NCBI GenBank assembly: GCA_030637205.1
Contig: DAOVVL010000036.1
Coordinates: forward strand, 1-10,498
Direction: 5' to 3'
Origin: Thalassospiraceae bacterium
Lineage (GTDB): Bacteria > Pseudomonadota > Alphaproteobacteria > Rhodospirillales > Magnetovibrionaceae
DNA: 10,498 nt
Of this stretch, positions 1 to 6,617 are shown piece by piece; position 1 is the first letter of the stretch, and the number at the start of each line of letters is the position of its first letter. The notes below the pieces were generated by a model. That model saw nothing but the letters and a program-made list of their open reading frames with translations, ran no database searches and was not told where the DNA came from. Made by a program: the position numbers and the translations under genes.

Positions 1-1344
1 GCGAAGGCGGGTGGATGCAAAATGCTGGTGTGGCCCCGGGGTTTTTCCGTACCACGCATCGTTGGTCAGGTTCAAAAGCCAGCTGGGGCGATCATTCGCG
101 CGGGTGACGGCGCCCGGAAAAATGACCTCATAACAGATCAACGGGCTGACCGGCGGAAGACCTTTGAGGCGCAAGGTCTGAAGCCCCGGTCCAGCGCGAA
201 ATGATCCCGAACCGTGGGTGATTTTTTCCAACGGCAGCCAGTCCGCCAGCGGCATATATTCGCCAAACGGCACCAGATGAAACTTGTCATAACTGGCCTG
301 CACCAAACCATCATCGCCGATGGCCAGCATGGCGTTGGCAACTTCATAACGCCCACCGGTGCTGGGCGGGGTTACCAGCCGCGGCGCGCCCATAATGGTG
401 AGCCCGCCCACAGGCGTCATGGAACCGATGGTCTGAAGCCAACCGAGGTGATCGGCCACATAAAACGGCGCCATGGTTTCGCCCCAGATCACATGCGTGG
501 GTGCGGCTTCGCCGGGTGCAGGCGGGGCAGCGCCAAGGTCCAACTGCGCCATCATATGGCTTTCCAGCAATTCGGGTTTCCATTTTAAGCTTTGTGGAAT
601 GTTGGGCTGTATCAGACGCAGGCGCACGCCCGGCACCGTTTCATCGGACGCCGTTGAAAGGCGTTGTTCGCCTACCGCCAACAGGCCCAGCGGGATGATC
701 AATACCAGCCCCGCAAATGCGCGCCGGCTTTGCGCCATGGCCGCGGGCGCGCCTGCGGCCAGCACCGTTAACGCACCCAGCCCATACGTTCCGATAAACG
801 CGGCGTTTTGAATGACGGCGTCAGACACCGTCCACGCGGTTGCAATCAGGTTCCACGGAAAGCCGGTAAACAACCAGCTTCGAACCCATTCCATCACCGT
901 CCACGCGCCGGCCAAAATCAGCACCCGCGCAATGATCGAGCTTTTACCCCAATGCATGGCCAGTCCGCACACCGCTGCAAACAAACCAAACCCCACCGCG
1001 AAACCCCCGATGGCAACCGGGATCAGCCACGCAAAGCGTTCGGCATCCACCATTAGCGCCATGGAAATCCAGTAAAGCCCGGCGGCAAAAAAGCCCGCAC
1101 CCCACCACCAACCGACCATGAAAGCGGCCCGGGGCGTTTGGCTCGTTGCCGTCATCAACACCCAGCCTGTAATCGACACCACCAGCAAAAACAGTAAATT
1201 CAGGGGCTGAAACGCAAATACCGCCATGGCGCCAAATGCAAATGCCCACGCGCGCAATCGCCAGCCCCCAAGCGCGCCAAACCAGCCTGCCAACAATTCA
1301 TCCTGAATACATTGATGGGCGGGATAACCGGATGGCTCAGGCAC
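1..1344 (-). CDS. lnt: Apolipoprotein N-acyltransferase, C-terminus cut off by window edge
   Basis: Inner-membrane enzyme that adds the third acyl chain to the N-terminal cysteine of lipoproteins. The frame is open through base 1, giving 448 residues; the last part of the protein lies outside. Hydrophobic segments between residues about 30 and 225 fit the membrane half, including the family motif GFPWNL (161-166). The carbon-nitrogen hydrolase domain follows from about residue 240 (RLIQPNIPQ). The probable catalytic triad is E289 (VIWGET), K354 (YDKFHLVPFGEY) and C404 (LICYEV); spacings of 65 and 50 are close to those of E. coli Lnt. An in-frame TAA at 1348-1350 excludes a longer start. The first usable codon is GTG at 1342-1344, which overlaps the end of corC by 8 bases and follows GGAA at 1351-1354. 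A later TTG start near residue 17 is possible. The E motif has Gly where many homologues have Pro before the Glu. It is the last visible gene of the block. Confidence 0.93.
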   Translation of the reverse strand, partial: MPEPSGYPAHQCIQDELLAGWFGALGGWRLRAWAFAFGAMAVFAFQPLNLLFLLVVSITGWVLMTATSQTPRAAFMVGWWWGAGFFAAGLYWISMALMVDAERFAWLIPVAIGGFAVGFGLFAAVCGLAMHWGKSSIIARVLILAGAWTVMEWVRSWLFTGFPWNLIATAWTVSDAVIQNAAFIGTYGLGALTVLAAGAPAAMAQSRRAFAGLVLIIPLGLLAVGEQRLSTASDETVPGVRLRLIQPNIPQSLKWKPELLESHMMAQLDLGAAPPAPGEAAPTHVIWGETMAPFYVADHLGWLQTIGSMTPVGGLTIMGAPRLVTPPSTGGRYEVANAMLAIGDDGLVQASYDKFHLVPFGEYMPLADWLPLEKITHGSGSFRAGPGLQTLRLKGLPPVSPLICYEVIFPGAVTRANDRPSWLLNLTNDAWYGKTPGPHQHFASTRLR

Positions 1345-2311
1345 TTTTTATTCCATTCCCAGACCGATCGCCCTGATCCGTGCCCTCGTCATCGTCGTTT
1401 TCGGTTTCGGTTTCATCTCTCACCGGCAGGTGGATGCGCAGGCGTTTAATTCGCCTGGGATCGGCTTCGAGAATTTCAAATTCCAGACCGGAAGAATGTT
1501 CCAGCAATTCGCCGCGAATGGGCACGCGCCCACTGATGGAAAATACAAGACCGCCCAGCGTATCAACTTCAGCGCGTTCAGTTTCGGTAAAATACGAACG
1601 ACCCAGTGCTTTTTCAAAATCCTCAATCAAGATGCGCGCATTGGCATCCCAGCTGCCATCGTCACGGGGTTCAATTGTAAACTGTTCGTGGGCATCAAAT
1701 TCGTCTTCGATCTCGCCGACAATTTCTTCGACCAGGTCTTCAATGGTTACCAGCCCATCGACGCCGCCAAATTCATCTACCACCAACGCCATATGACAAC
1801 GCTTTTGGCGCATTTCCAGCAACAGTTCCAGAACCTGCATAGCGGGGGAAACGAACATCACCGGGCGCGCAATGGCGGCCGGATTAAAGGTGTCCTTGCC
1901 CGTCGTATTGGCCAGCACATCCTTGACGTGAACCATGCCGATCACACTATCGAGGCTTCCGCGATAAACCGGAAAGCGCGAATGGCCTTCGCGGATCATC
2001 AGGTCAATGAACTGCTCCAGTTTTGCTTTGGCATCAATGGCGTGGATATCGGCACGCGGCACCATCACATCGGCAATGGTTTGGCCGCTAAGCTCAAGCA
2101 CATTACCAAGCAATGCACGTTCATCAGCACCCAGCGAAGGATCGCCTTGTTCGTCGATCTCTATCAGTTCTTCCAACGCATCGCGGGCGGTTTCGCTTGC
2201 GCGTCCGCTAAATAAATCTACCAGAGATTTCCAGATGCCTTTTTCGCGCCGAACCGGGTGAGAATTTTGTTGTGCCCCGTTCGGCACACTAGGAGAAGAA
2301 GGGTCGTTCAT
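1337..2311 (-). CDS. corC: CBS-domain protein of the CorC/YbeX (hemolysin C-like) family
   Basis: Soluble 324-residue protein. CorC was linked genetically to magnesium/cobalt efflux and YbeX to ribosome metabolism in E. coli; the molecular role is unsettled. From the ATG at 2309-2311, an N-terminal segment includes ETARDALEELIEIDEQG (residues 40-56). Two CBS domains follow: about 78-136 (VMVPRADIHAI through GMVHVKDVL) and 148-206 (HMALVVDEFGGVDGLVTIEDL). A CorC/HlyC C-terminal domain covers about 215-298 (DTLGGLVFSISGRVP). The last 25 residues are an acidic, low-complexity tail. No DUF21 membrane domain is present, so this is the short CorC type rather than the CNNM type. An in-frame TTG one codon upstream (2312-2314) is a less likely start. 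The gene begins 24 bases after the ybeY stop and its 3' end overlaps lnt by 8 bases. Confidence 0.93.
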   Translation of the reverse strand: MNDPSSPSVPNGAQQNSHPVRREKGIWKSLVDLFSGRASETARDALEELIEIDEQGDPSLGADERALLGNVLELSGQTIADVMVPRADIHAIDAKAKLEQFIDLMIREGHSRFPVYRGSLDSVIGMVHVKDVLANTTGKDTFNPAAIARPVMFVSPAMQVLELLLEMRQKRCHMALVVDEFGGVDGLVTIEDLVEEIVGEIEDEFDAHEQFTIEPRDDGSWDANARILIEDFEKALGRSYFTETERAEVDTLGGLVFSISGRVPIRGELLEHSSGLEFEILEADPRRIKRLRIHLPVRDETETENDDDEGTDQGDRSGNGIKSA

Positions 2312-2335
2312 CAATGTTCCCGTTTGTGATCCAGC

Positions 2336-2851
2336 CTAAGTTTCGTCTGCGCTGGAATATGGATCGCTGATGGAAAGGCCATCAAGCACGGCAATTTCCA
2401 TACGTTCCATTTTTTCCGCATCGGCTTTGCTTTCGTGATCAAAACCGACCAGATGAAGCATACCATGAACCAGCAAATGAGAAAAATGGTTCGCAAGCGA
2501 CTTGTCCTGGGCCTCAGCCTCGCGGGCGGTGGTCTCATAGGCGATGGTGATATCGCCCAGAAGCCGCGGCGCGCCTTTAGGTGGGGTGTCCATATCGGTA
2601 GAAAACGACAGCACGTTGGTGGGTTTATCAAAGCCGCGATAGTCACGATTTAGAAGCTGTTGACGCGCATCATCTATAAGTACGACGCTGACCTCGGCCA
2701 CCCCGGCGCTGCCGACCACTTTCCACGTAGCCGCCAAGGCGCGTTCTGCCAAACTTTCGGCGTCTTCCAACTGTTCATCCCAGTCTTTATCTTCAACCAA
2801 GATGTCGATGTTCAGTTCGCCGGGTTTAATATTTTTTGAAGGTTCAGTCAT
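2336..2851 (-). CDS. ybeY: Endoribonuclease YbeY, rRNA maturation factor
   Basis: Metal-dependent endoribonuclease of the UPF0054 family, involved in 16S rRNA 3' end processing and ribosome quality control in the cytoplasm. The product is 171 residues with the chosen start. The diagnostic zinc motif is HLLVHGMLHLVGFDH, with ligands H129, H133 and H139, followed by the usual helix (AEKMERMEI). Upstream is the conserved stretch RDYRGFDKPTNVLSFS (70-85) and then LGDI (98-101). Several in-frame ATGs precede 2851 (codons ending at 2860, 2872, 2899 and 2908). I chose 2851 because homologues have no long leader and because it leaves only an 8-base overlap with the phoH stop; 2860 is a close alternative and neither has a clear ribosome binding site. 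The overlap suggests coupled translation with phoH, its functional neighbour in many genomes. Confidence 0.94.
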   Translation of the reverse strand: MTEPSKNIKPGELNIDILVEDKDWDEQLEDAESLAERALAATWKVVGSAGVAEVSVVLIDDARQQLLNRDYRGFDKPTNVLSFSTDMDTPPKGAPRLLGDITIAYETTAREAEAQDKSLANHFSHLLVHGMLHLVGFDHESKADAEKMERMEIAVLDGLSISDPYSSADET

Positions 2852-3926
2852 TTTTTTCATACGGCGCTGCATCGTGGCGCTTGGCTTCAACACGATCATA
2901 GGCTTCAACGATGCTGGTCACCAATGGATGGCGCACCACGTCTTTGGATGTGAATTCCAAATACGAAACCCCTTTGACGCCTTCAAGCGTTTCACACGCA
3001 TCGCGCAAACCCGAACGCTGGCCCTTGGGCAGATCGACCTGGCTTAGATCGCCGGTAATGACCATGCGGGCGTTTTCACCAAGGCGGGTTAAAAACATTT
3101 TCATTTGAACGGCGCTGGTGTTTTGCGCTTCGTCGAGAATTACAAATGCATTGGCCAACGTGCGCCCGCGCATAAAGGCCAGCGGTGCCACTTCAATCTC
3201 GCCATTTTCCAATCTGCGTACCACTTGTTCGGCAGGCAACATATCGTACAGCGCGTCATAAAGCGGGCGCAGGTACGGATCAACTTTTTCGCGCATGTCG
3301 CCGGGCAAAAAGCCCAGCTGTTCGCCGGCCTCAACCGCGGGACGCGAAAGAATGATGCGATCGACCTCGCCGCGCACCAAACGTTCCACCGCCTTGGCAA
3401 CCGCCAGATAGGTCTTGCCGGTACCCGCGGGGCCGAGGCCAAACACCAGTTCGCTGGAATCAATGGCGCGCAGGTATTCTGCCTGGTTGGTGGACCGGGG
3501 CGAAATGACGCGCCGCTGGGTGCGGACTTCCAGATTTAAGTCGTCGATGTCGCCGCCTCCGCTTCGCTCTGGGTTGCCGGTCATGCGCAATGCTGCCACG
3601 ACCTCTTGTGTGCCTACATCCTGAGCGCGTGTGAGGCGATCGTAAAGTCCGATTAACACACGTTCTGTTGTTTCAACGTTTTGCGGGCTGCCATCAATAA
3701 AAACTTCTGCGCCACGGGCCTGAATAACCACGCCCAGCGCATCTTCGATCAACGCCAGATGCGCGTTATGCGATCCAAACAACGTTTGCGCATACAGGTT
3801 ATCGGCAAAGGTCAGGCTGGAGCTTTTCGGCTTAGACGATTTTATATGAGGGTTCGCCGTTTTAGGGGCGGTGGCCGGTTTTCTTTTTTTTGTGCCGGTT
3901 TTTTTAGCGTGTGCTTTTTTACTCAA
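2844..3926 (-). CDS. phoH: PhoH/YbeZ family ATPase
   Basis: Cytoplasmic P-loop ATPase of the PhoH-like (YbeZ) family, a proposed RNA helicase-like partner of YbeY. It has 360 residues. Walker A is GPAGTGKT (165-172), Walker B is VILDEAQN (262-269), and the sensor-like ITGDLSQVD is at 290-298. The family block SRPAVEAGEQLGFLPGD is at 194-210. The start is TTG at 3924-3926: GAGGA at 3934-3938 lies 7 bases upstream, and the TTG shares bases with the miaB stop (TTGA overlap). The first in-frame Met is at residue 115, inside the fold, so a much shorter protein is unlikely. The first 36 residues are very rich in Lys and Ser/Thr and look disordered and basic; they may contact RNA, but that is inference. 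Confidence 0.94.
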   Translation of the reverse strand: MSKKAHAKKTGTKKRKPATAPKTANPHIKSSKPKSSSLTFADNLYAQTLFGSHNAHLALIEDALGVVIQARGAEVFIDGSPQNVETTERVLIGLYDRLTRAQDVGTQEVVAALRMTGNPERSGGGDIDDLNLEVRTQRRVISPRSTNQAEYLRAIDSSELVFGLGPAGTGKTYLAVAKAVERLVRGEVDRIILSRPAVEAGEQLGFLPGDMREKVDPYLRPLYDALYDMLPAEQVVRRLENGEIEVAPLAFMRGRTLANAFVILDEAQNTSAVQMKMFLTRLGENARMVITGDLSQVDLPKGQRSGLRDACETLEGVKGVSYLEFTSKDVVRHPLVTSIVEAYDRVEAKRHDAAPYEKND

Positions 3927-5290
3927 GCGGAGATCCTCGTCCCAGTACTTTCACCTAAAGCCAGGGTTCCGCCCAGTGAATAGGCAAAACCGTGGGTGAT
4001 GTCCACGTTTGCAGTCTGGTACATCATATCTGCGTCTGCCTCGACGACCACCGGCTGCATGTAGGCATTGCGCCCAATCAGTTGTCCGGGTTTTTTGCCA
4101 ACACGATCAAACAACACCGCGTACGTTTTTCCAACCGATGCTTCATTATACGCCTTAGTTTGGGAATTCAGCAATTGTTGCAACCGTTCCAGACGTTCCG
4201 ACTTGACCTGTTCTTCGACCTGAAAGTCCATCATTGCCGCCGGTGTGCCGGGGCGGGCGGAAAACTTGAACGAATAGGCCTGAACAAAGCCCACATCGCG
4301 GGCCAGATTGAACGTATCTTCAAAGTCGGCATCGGTTTCGCCGGGAAAGCCAACGATAAAATCAGACGACAGCGCGATATCGGGCCGCGCGGCTCGAACA
4401 TCATCCACCAGCTTTAGATACTCAGCCCGGTCATGGCGGCGGTTCATGGCTTTGAGAATTCGGTCAGACCCCGATTGCACCGGAAGATGCATATACGGCA
4501 TCAGCTTTTCAATGTCGCGATGGGCGGCGATTAAGGCGGCATCAATTTCAGCGGGGTACGAAGTGGTGTAACGAATGCGCGACACCGTTTCGATTTCAGC
4601 AACGCTGCTAATAAGGCTTGCAAGGTTGATGGTTTCGCCATCGTCTCCCGCCCCGTGGTAAGCATTGACGTTCTGGCCGATCAGTGTGATTTCGCTGGCC
4701 CCGGCACTTGCCAGTTCACGGGCTTCGCTCAACACCGCGTTGGCCGGGCGCGAAACTTCGGCGCCGCGCGTATAAGGCACCACACAATAAGTGCAAAATT
4801 TGTCGCAGCCTTCCTGAACGGTCAAAAAGGCGGATGCGCCGTCAACTTTGCGCGCCGCTGGCAATTCATCGAATTTGCTCTCAAGCGGAAACTCGGTATC
4901 CAAAACCCGCCCGCCGGCGCGTTGCGCACGCGCAATCATTTCCGGCAAACGGTGATAGGTCTGGGGGCCAAAAACCATGTCAACGTAAGGCGCGCGCGCA
5001 AGCATCTCTTCGCCTTCGGCTTGTGCAACGCAACCGGTTACCGCCAGCACCATGCGTCCATGCCCACGGTCCAGTCTTTTTTGGCGCATGTCACGTAAGC
5101 GGCCGAGTTCCGAATAAACTTTTTCAGCGGCTTTTTCACGAATGTGGCACGTGTTCAAGATCACCATATCGGCATCATCGGGCGTGTCCGCGTGAACGTA
5201 TCCCAACGGCGCCAGCACTTCGGCCATGCGTTCGGAATCGTAGACGTTCATCTGACAGCCATAGGTTTTGATATGAAGCTTCTTGGCCAG
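3923..5290 (-). CDS. miaB: tRNA-2-methylthio-N6-dimethylallyladenosine synthase MiaB
   Basis: Radical-SAM methylthiotransferase that converts i6A37 to ms2i6A37 in tRNAs. The product is 455 residues with a CTG start at 5288-5290. The MTTase domain carries three Fe-S cysteines: C12 (KTYGCQMN), C48 (NTCHIREKA) and C87 (VTGCVAQAEG). The radical-SAM motif CDKFCTYC gives C162, C166 and C169. A TRAM RNA-binding domain covers about residues 385-446. The first ATG in frame (5249-5251) would remove C12 and the conserved KKLHIKTYGC segment, so it is unlikely to be the real start. Between an upstream in-frame TAA and that ATG there is no ATG, GTG or TTG; CTG gives a family-typical beginning, MAKKLHIKTYGCQ. 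AGGGA at 5299-5303 lies 8 bases upstream of it. The CTG is only 4 bases past the fur stop, which suggests coupling. Confidence 0.95.
   Translation of the reverse strand: MAKKLHIKTYGCQMNVYDSERMAEVLAPLGYVHADTPDDADMVILNTCHIREKAAEKVYSELGRLRDMRQKRLDRGHGRMVLAVTGCVAQAEGEEMLARAPYVDMVFGPQTYHRLPEMIARAQRAGGRVLDTEFPLESKFDELPAARKVDGASAFLTVQEGCDKFCTYCVVPYTRGAEVSRPANAVLSEARELASAGASEITLIGQNVNAYHGAGDDGETINLASLISSVAEIETVSRIRYTTSYPAEIDAALIAAHRDIEKLMPYMHLPVQSGSDRILKAMNRRHDRAEYLKLVDDVRAARPDIALSSDFIVGFPGETDADFEDTFNLARDVGFVQAYSFKFSARPGTPAAMMDFQVEEQVKSERLERLQQLLNSQTKAYNEASVGKTYAVLFDRVGKKPGQLIGRNAYMQPVVVEADADMMYQTANVDITHGFAYSLGGTLALGESTGTRISA
3924..3938 (-). promoter_or_regulatory. Ribosome binding site and TTG start of phoH
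   Basis: GAGGA at 3934-3938 lies 7 bases before the TTG at 3924-3926 and sits inside the last codons of miaB. The TTG overlaps the miaB TGA, so termination and restart can be coupled. Confidence 0.7.
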
Positions 5291-5303
5291 CGGCTTATTC
5301 CCT
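5288..5303 (-). promoter_or_regulatory. Ribosome binding site and CTG start of miaB
   Basis: AGGGA at 5299-5303 on the minus strand lies 8 bases before CTG (5288-5290) and overlaps the last codons of fur. This site decides the miaB start, since it restores the first iron-sulfur cysteine of the protein. Confidence 0.65.
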
Positions 5304-5741
5304 GTCGGTGGCTTTATCGCTGCGCTTTACCGGCACACCATAAAGTTCAAGGCGGTGACCAACCAGCTTGAGGCCATGCTCGGCTGCTATTTTTTCCTGA
5401 AGCGCCTCAATCTCGGCGCTGTGAAATTCGATCACCTTGTCGGACTGAATGTCGATCAGGTGATCGTGGTGTTCGTCGGGCACTTCTTCATAACGCGAAC
5501 GCCCATCGCCAAAATCATGGCGTTCGAGGATTCCAGATTCTTCGAACAGGCGCACGGTCCGGTACACGGTGGCAATGGAAATGTTTGGATCCGATCGGGT
5601 GGCGCGGCGGTGCAATTCTTCTACGTCCGGGTGGTCGCTGGAATCTGAAAGAACCCGCGCAATGATCCGGCGTTGTTCAGTCATCTTCATGTTCTTGTCG
5701 ATGCAAAGCTGCTCGATGCGTGATGGCCGTTCAGTGCTCAT
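5295..5741 (-). CDS. fur: Fur-family transcriptional regulator (alphaproteobacterial Fur/Mur type)
   Basis: Metal-responsive DNA-binding repressor of 148 residues. The N-terminal winged helix includes the recognition region NISIATVYRTVRLFEESGIL (53-72). The regulatory metal motif HHDH is at 91-94, followed by LIDIQSDKVIEF. The two cysteines that follow this motif in E. coli Fur (LICLDCGKV) are absent; the only Cys is C13. Such loss is common in alphaproteobacterial Fur/Mur proteins, where the protein may sense manganese or iron status. Whether this one is Fur or Mur cannot be told from sequence. ATG at 5739-5741 has a purine-rich GAAAGAG upstream. The gene starts 29 bases after mucR and ends 4 bases before miaB, so it is probably in one transcript with both. 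I saw no obvious Fur box. Confidence 0.93.
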   Translation of the reverse strand: MSTERPSRIEQLCIDKNMKMTEQRRIIARVLSDSSDHPDVEELHRRATRSDPNISIATVYRTVRLFEESGILERHDFGDGRSRYEEVPDEHHDHLIDIQSDKVIEFHSAEIEALQEKIAAEHGLKLVGHRLELYGVPVKRSDKATDRE

Positions 5742-5770
5742 TATTCATTGCTCTTTCAATCCAGATCTGG

Positions 5771-6187
5771 CTATTCAGCCTTCACTTTTTTTGGCTTGGT
5801 TCCCAAACCGATCTTTTTAGCCAGCGAACTTCTGTGGCGGGCATAATTGGGCGCAACCATCGGATAATCGGCGGGCAACCCCCAGCGTTCCCGGTATTCC
5901 TCGGGGCTCATGTTATAGGCCGTTTTCAGGTGCCTTTTGAGCATTTTCAGTTTTTTGCCGTCTTCTAAACATACTATATAGTCAGGCATCACCGATTTTT
6001 TAACTGAAACTGCAGGTTTAGGACGATCTGATTGCTGCAACTGGTTACCCAGACTGCTCAGCGTGCGATACACATCCTGAATAACCTGGGTTAAATCCCC
6101 GGAATCGACGGTATTATTGCTAACATAAGAAGAAACGATCTCGGTCGTTAGCTGCAGAACTTCGCCCGCTTCTATTTTATCGTTCAT
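5771..6187 (-). CDS. mucR: MucR/Ros-family transcriptional regulator
   Basis: Small DNA-binding regulator of 138 residues. Members of the family act as global, nucleoid-protein-like repressors of exopolysaccharide, motility, virulence or cell-cycle genes in alphaproteobacteria. The N-terminus has the oligomerisation-type segment LQLTTEIVSSYVSNN. The C-terminal domain shows DYIVCLEDGKKLKMLKRHL and then YRERWGLPADYPMVAPNYA. Of the four zinc ligands of Ros (Cys-x2-Cys-x9-His-x4-His), the first Cys and first His remain; the second Cys is Asp and the last His is Tyr. I chose ATG at 6185-6187, preceded by GAGGGA (6198-6203) at 10 bases. A TTG at 6221-6223 would add 12 residues but has no ribosome binding site. 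The gene lies first in the minus-strand block and diverges from the TusA-like gene. Confidence 0.92.
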   Translation of the reverse strand: MNDKIEAGEVLQLTTEIVSSYVSNNTVDSGDLTQVIQDVYRTLSSLGNQLQQSDRPKPAVSVKKSVMPDYIVCLEDGKKLKMLKRHLKTAYNMSPEEYRERWGLPADYPMVAPNYARHRSSLAKKIGLGTKPKKVKAE

Positions 6188-6315
6188 CTCGCGAAAATCC
6201 CTCGTCAGGTGGTTCTGGTCCAAATAAAAAACACGTTTTTAGCATCTTTTACTGATGTATGTTGGGATTATATAAATGAAAGCCCATGATTATTGCAAGG
6301 ATTGAGTATTTTTCA
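6188..6315. promoter_or_regulatory. AT-rich divergent promoter region between mucR and the TusA-like gene
   Basis: This is the main intergenic space of the window. On the plus strand, TTTACT (6248-6253) and TATAAA (6271-6276) are spaced by 17 bases and would start RNA near 6283, just before the TusA-like gene. On the minus strand, a perfect TATAAT is the complement of 6267-6272, but I see no good -35 for it. A short inverted repeat, AAAAAC-AC-GTTTTT, lies at 6227-6240 in what would be the mucR leader. MucR proteins favour AT-rich DNA with T-A steps and often repress their own gene, so this is a plausible self-binding site, by inference only. Confidence 0.5.
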
Positions 6316-6594
6316 ATGAAACCCAAGACACCCCAGAGTAGCGACGCCGATCATTTCTTGGACATTACAGATCAGGTCTGTCCCATGACCTTTGTCAAAA
6401 CCAAGCTGTTGATCGAACGCATGGCCATTGGTGAAACCTGCGAAGTGCGCCTCAAAGGTGCCGAGCCGCTGGAAAACGTGCCCCGCTCAACACGCGAACT
6501 GGGCCATGAGGTGATCTCAATGCAACCCGAAACCCCCGGCAGCGATGGCGATTTCAGTGCCCCGCACCGTTTGCTGATCCGCAAAAAAACCTGA
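6316..6594 (+). CDS. TusA/SirA-like sulfur-carrier family protein
   Basis: Small cytoplasmic protein of 92 residues from the ATG at 6316. The TusA-family core begins FLDITDQVCPMTFVKTKLLIERM, with the possible sulfur-carrying cysteine C22 followed by P23. It continues with EVRLKGAEPLENVPRSTRELGHEV. E. coli TusA has CPxP and relays persulfide to tRNA 2-thiouridine synthesis; here the motif is CPMT, a form I associate with an alphaproteobacterial branch of unknown partner. A start at 6286 adds ten residues, but the predicted promoter would place the RNA start at about that position, so 6316 is favoured. GAG at 6304-6306 and AAGGA at 6297-6301 are weak ribosome-binding candidates. It faces rimI tail to tail with a 23-base gap. 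Confidence 0.85.
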   Translation: MKPKTPQSSDADHFLDITDQVCPMTFVKTKLLIERMAIGETCEVRLKGAEPLENVPRSTRELGHEVISMQPETPGSDGDFSAPHRLLIRKKT

Positions 6595-6617
6595 AGCGAT
6601 TTCTCAAAACGCCAAAG

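Noticed and set aside
944..1249. A minus-strand open frame inside lnt
   Set aside because: Same strand but wrong frame; the lnt frame is continuous across it with conserved Lnt motifs.
1387..1416. TTTCGG hexamer repeats at the 3' end of corC
   Set aside because: Only two to three short copies encoding an acidic tail (ETETEN); ordinary low-complexity coding sequence.
1430..2215. A 261-codon open frame on the plus strand opposite corC
   Set aside because: It lies wholly antisense to a clear CorC gene, its translation resembles no known family, and long antisense frames are expected from the codon bias here.
4708..5271. A 187-codon open frame on the plus strand opposite miaB
   Set aside because: Antisense to the conserved MiaB Fe-S domains, rich in Arg, Pro and Ala, with no recognisable motif or ribosome binding site.
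6595..6617. Possible terminator between the convergent TusA-like and rimI genes
   Set aside because: No stable hairpin or T-run is visible in the 23-base gap.
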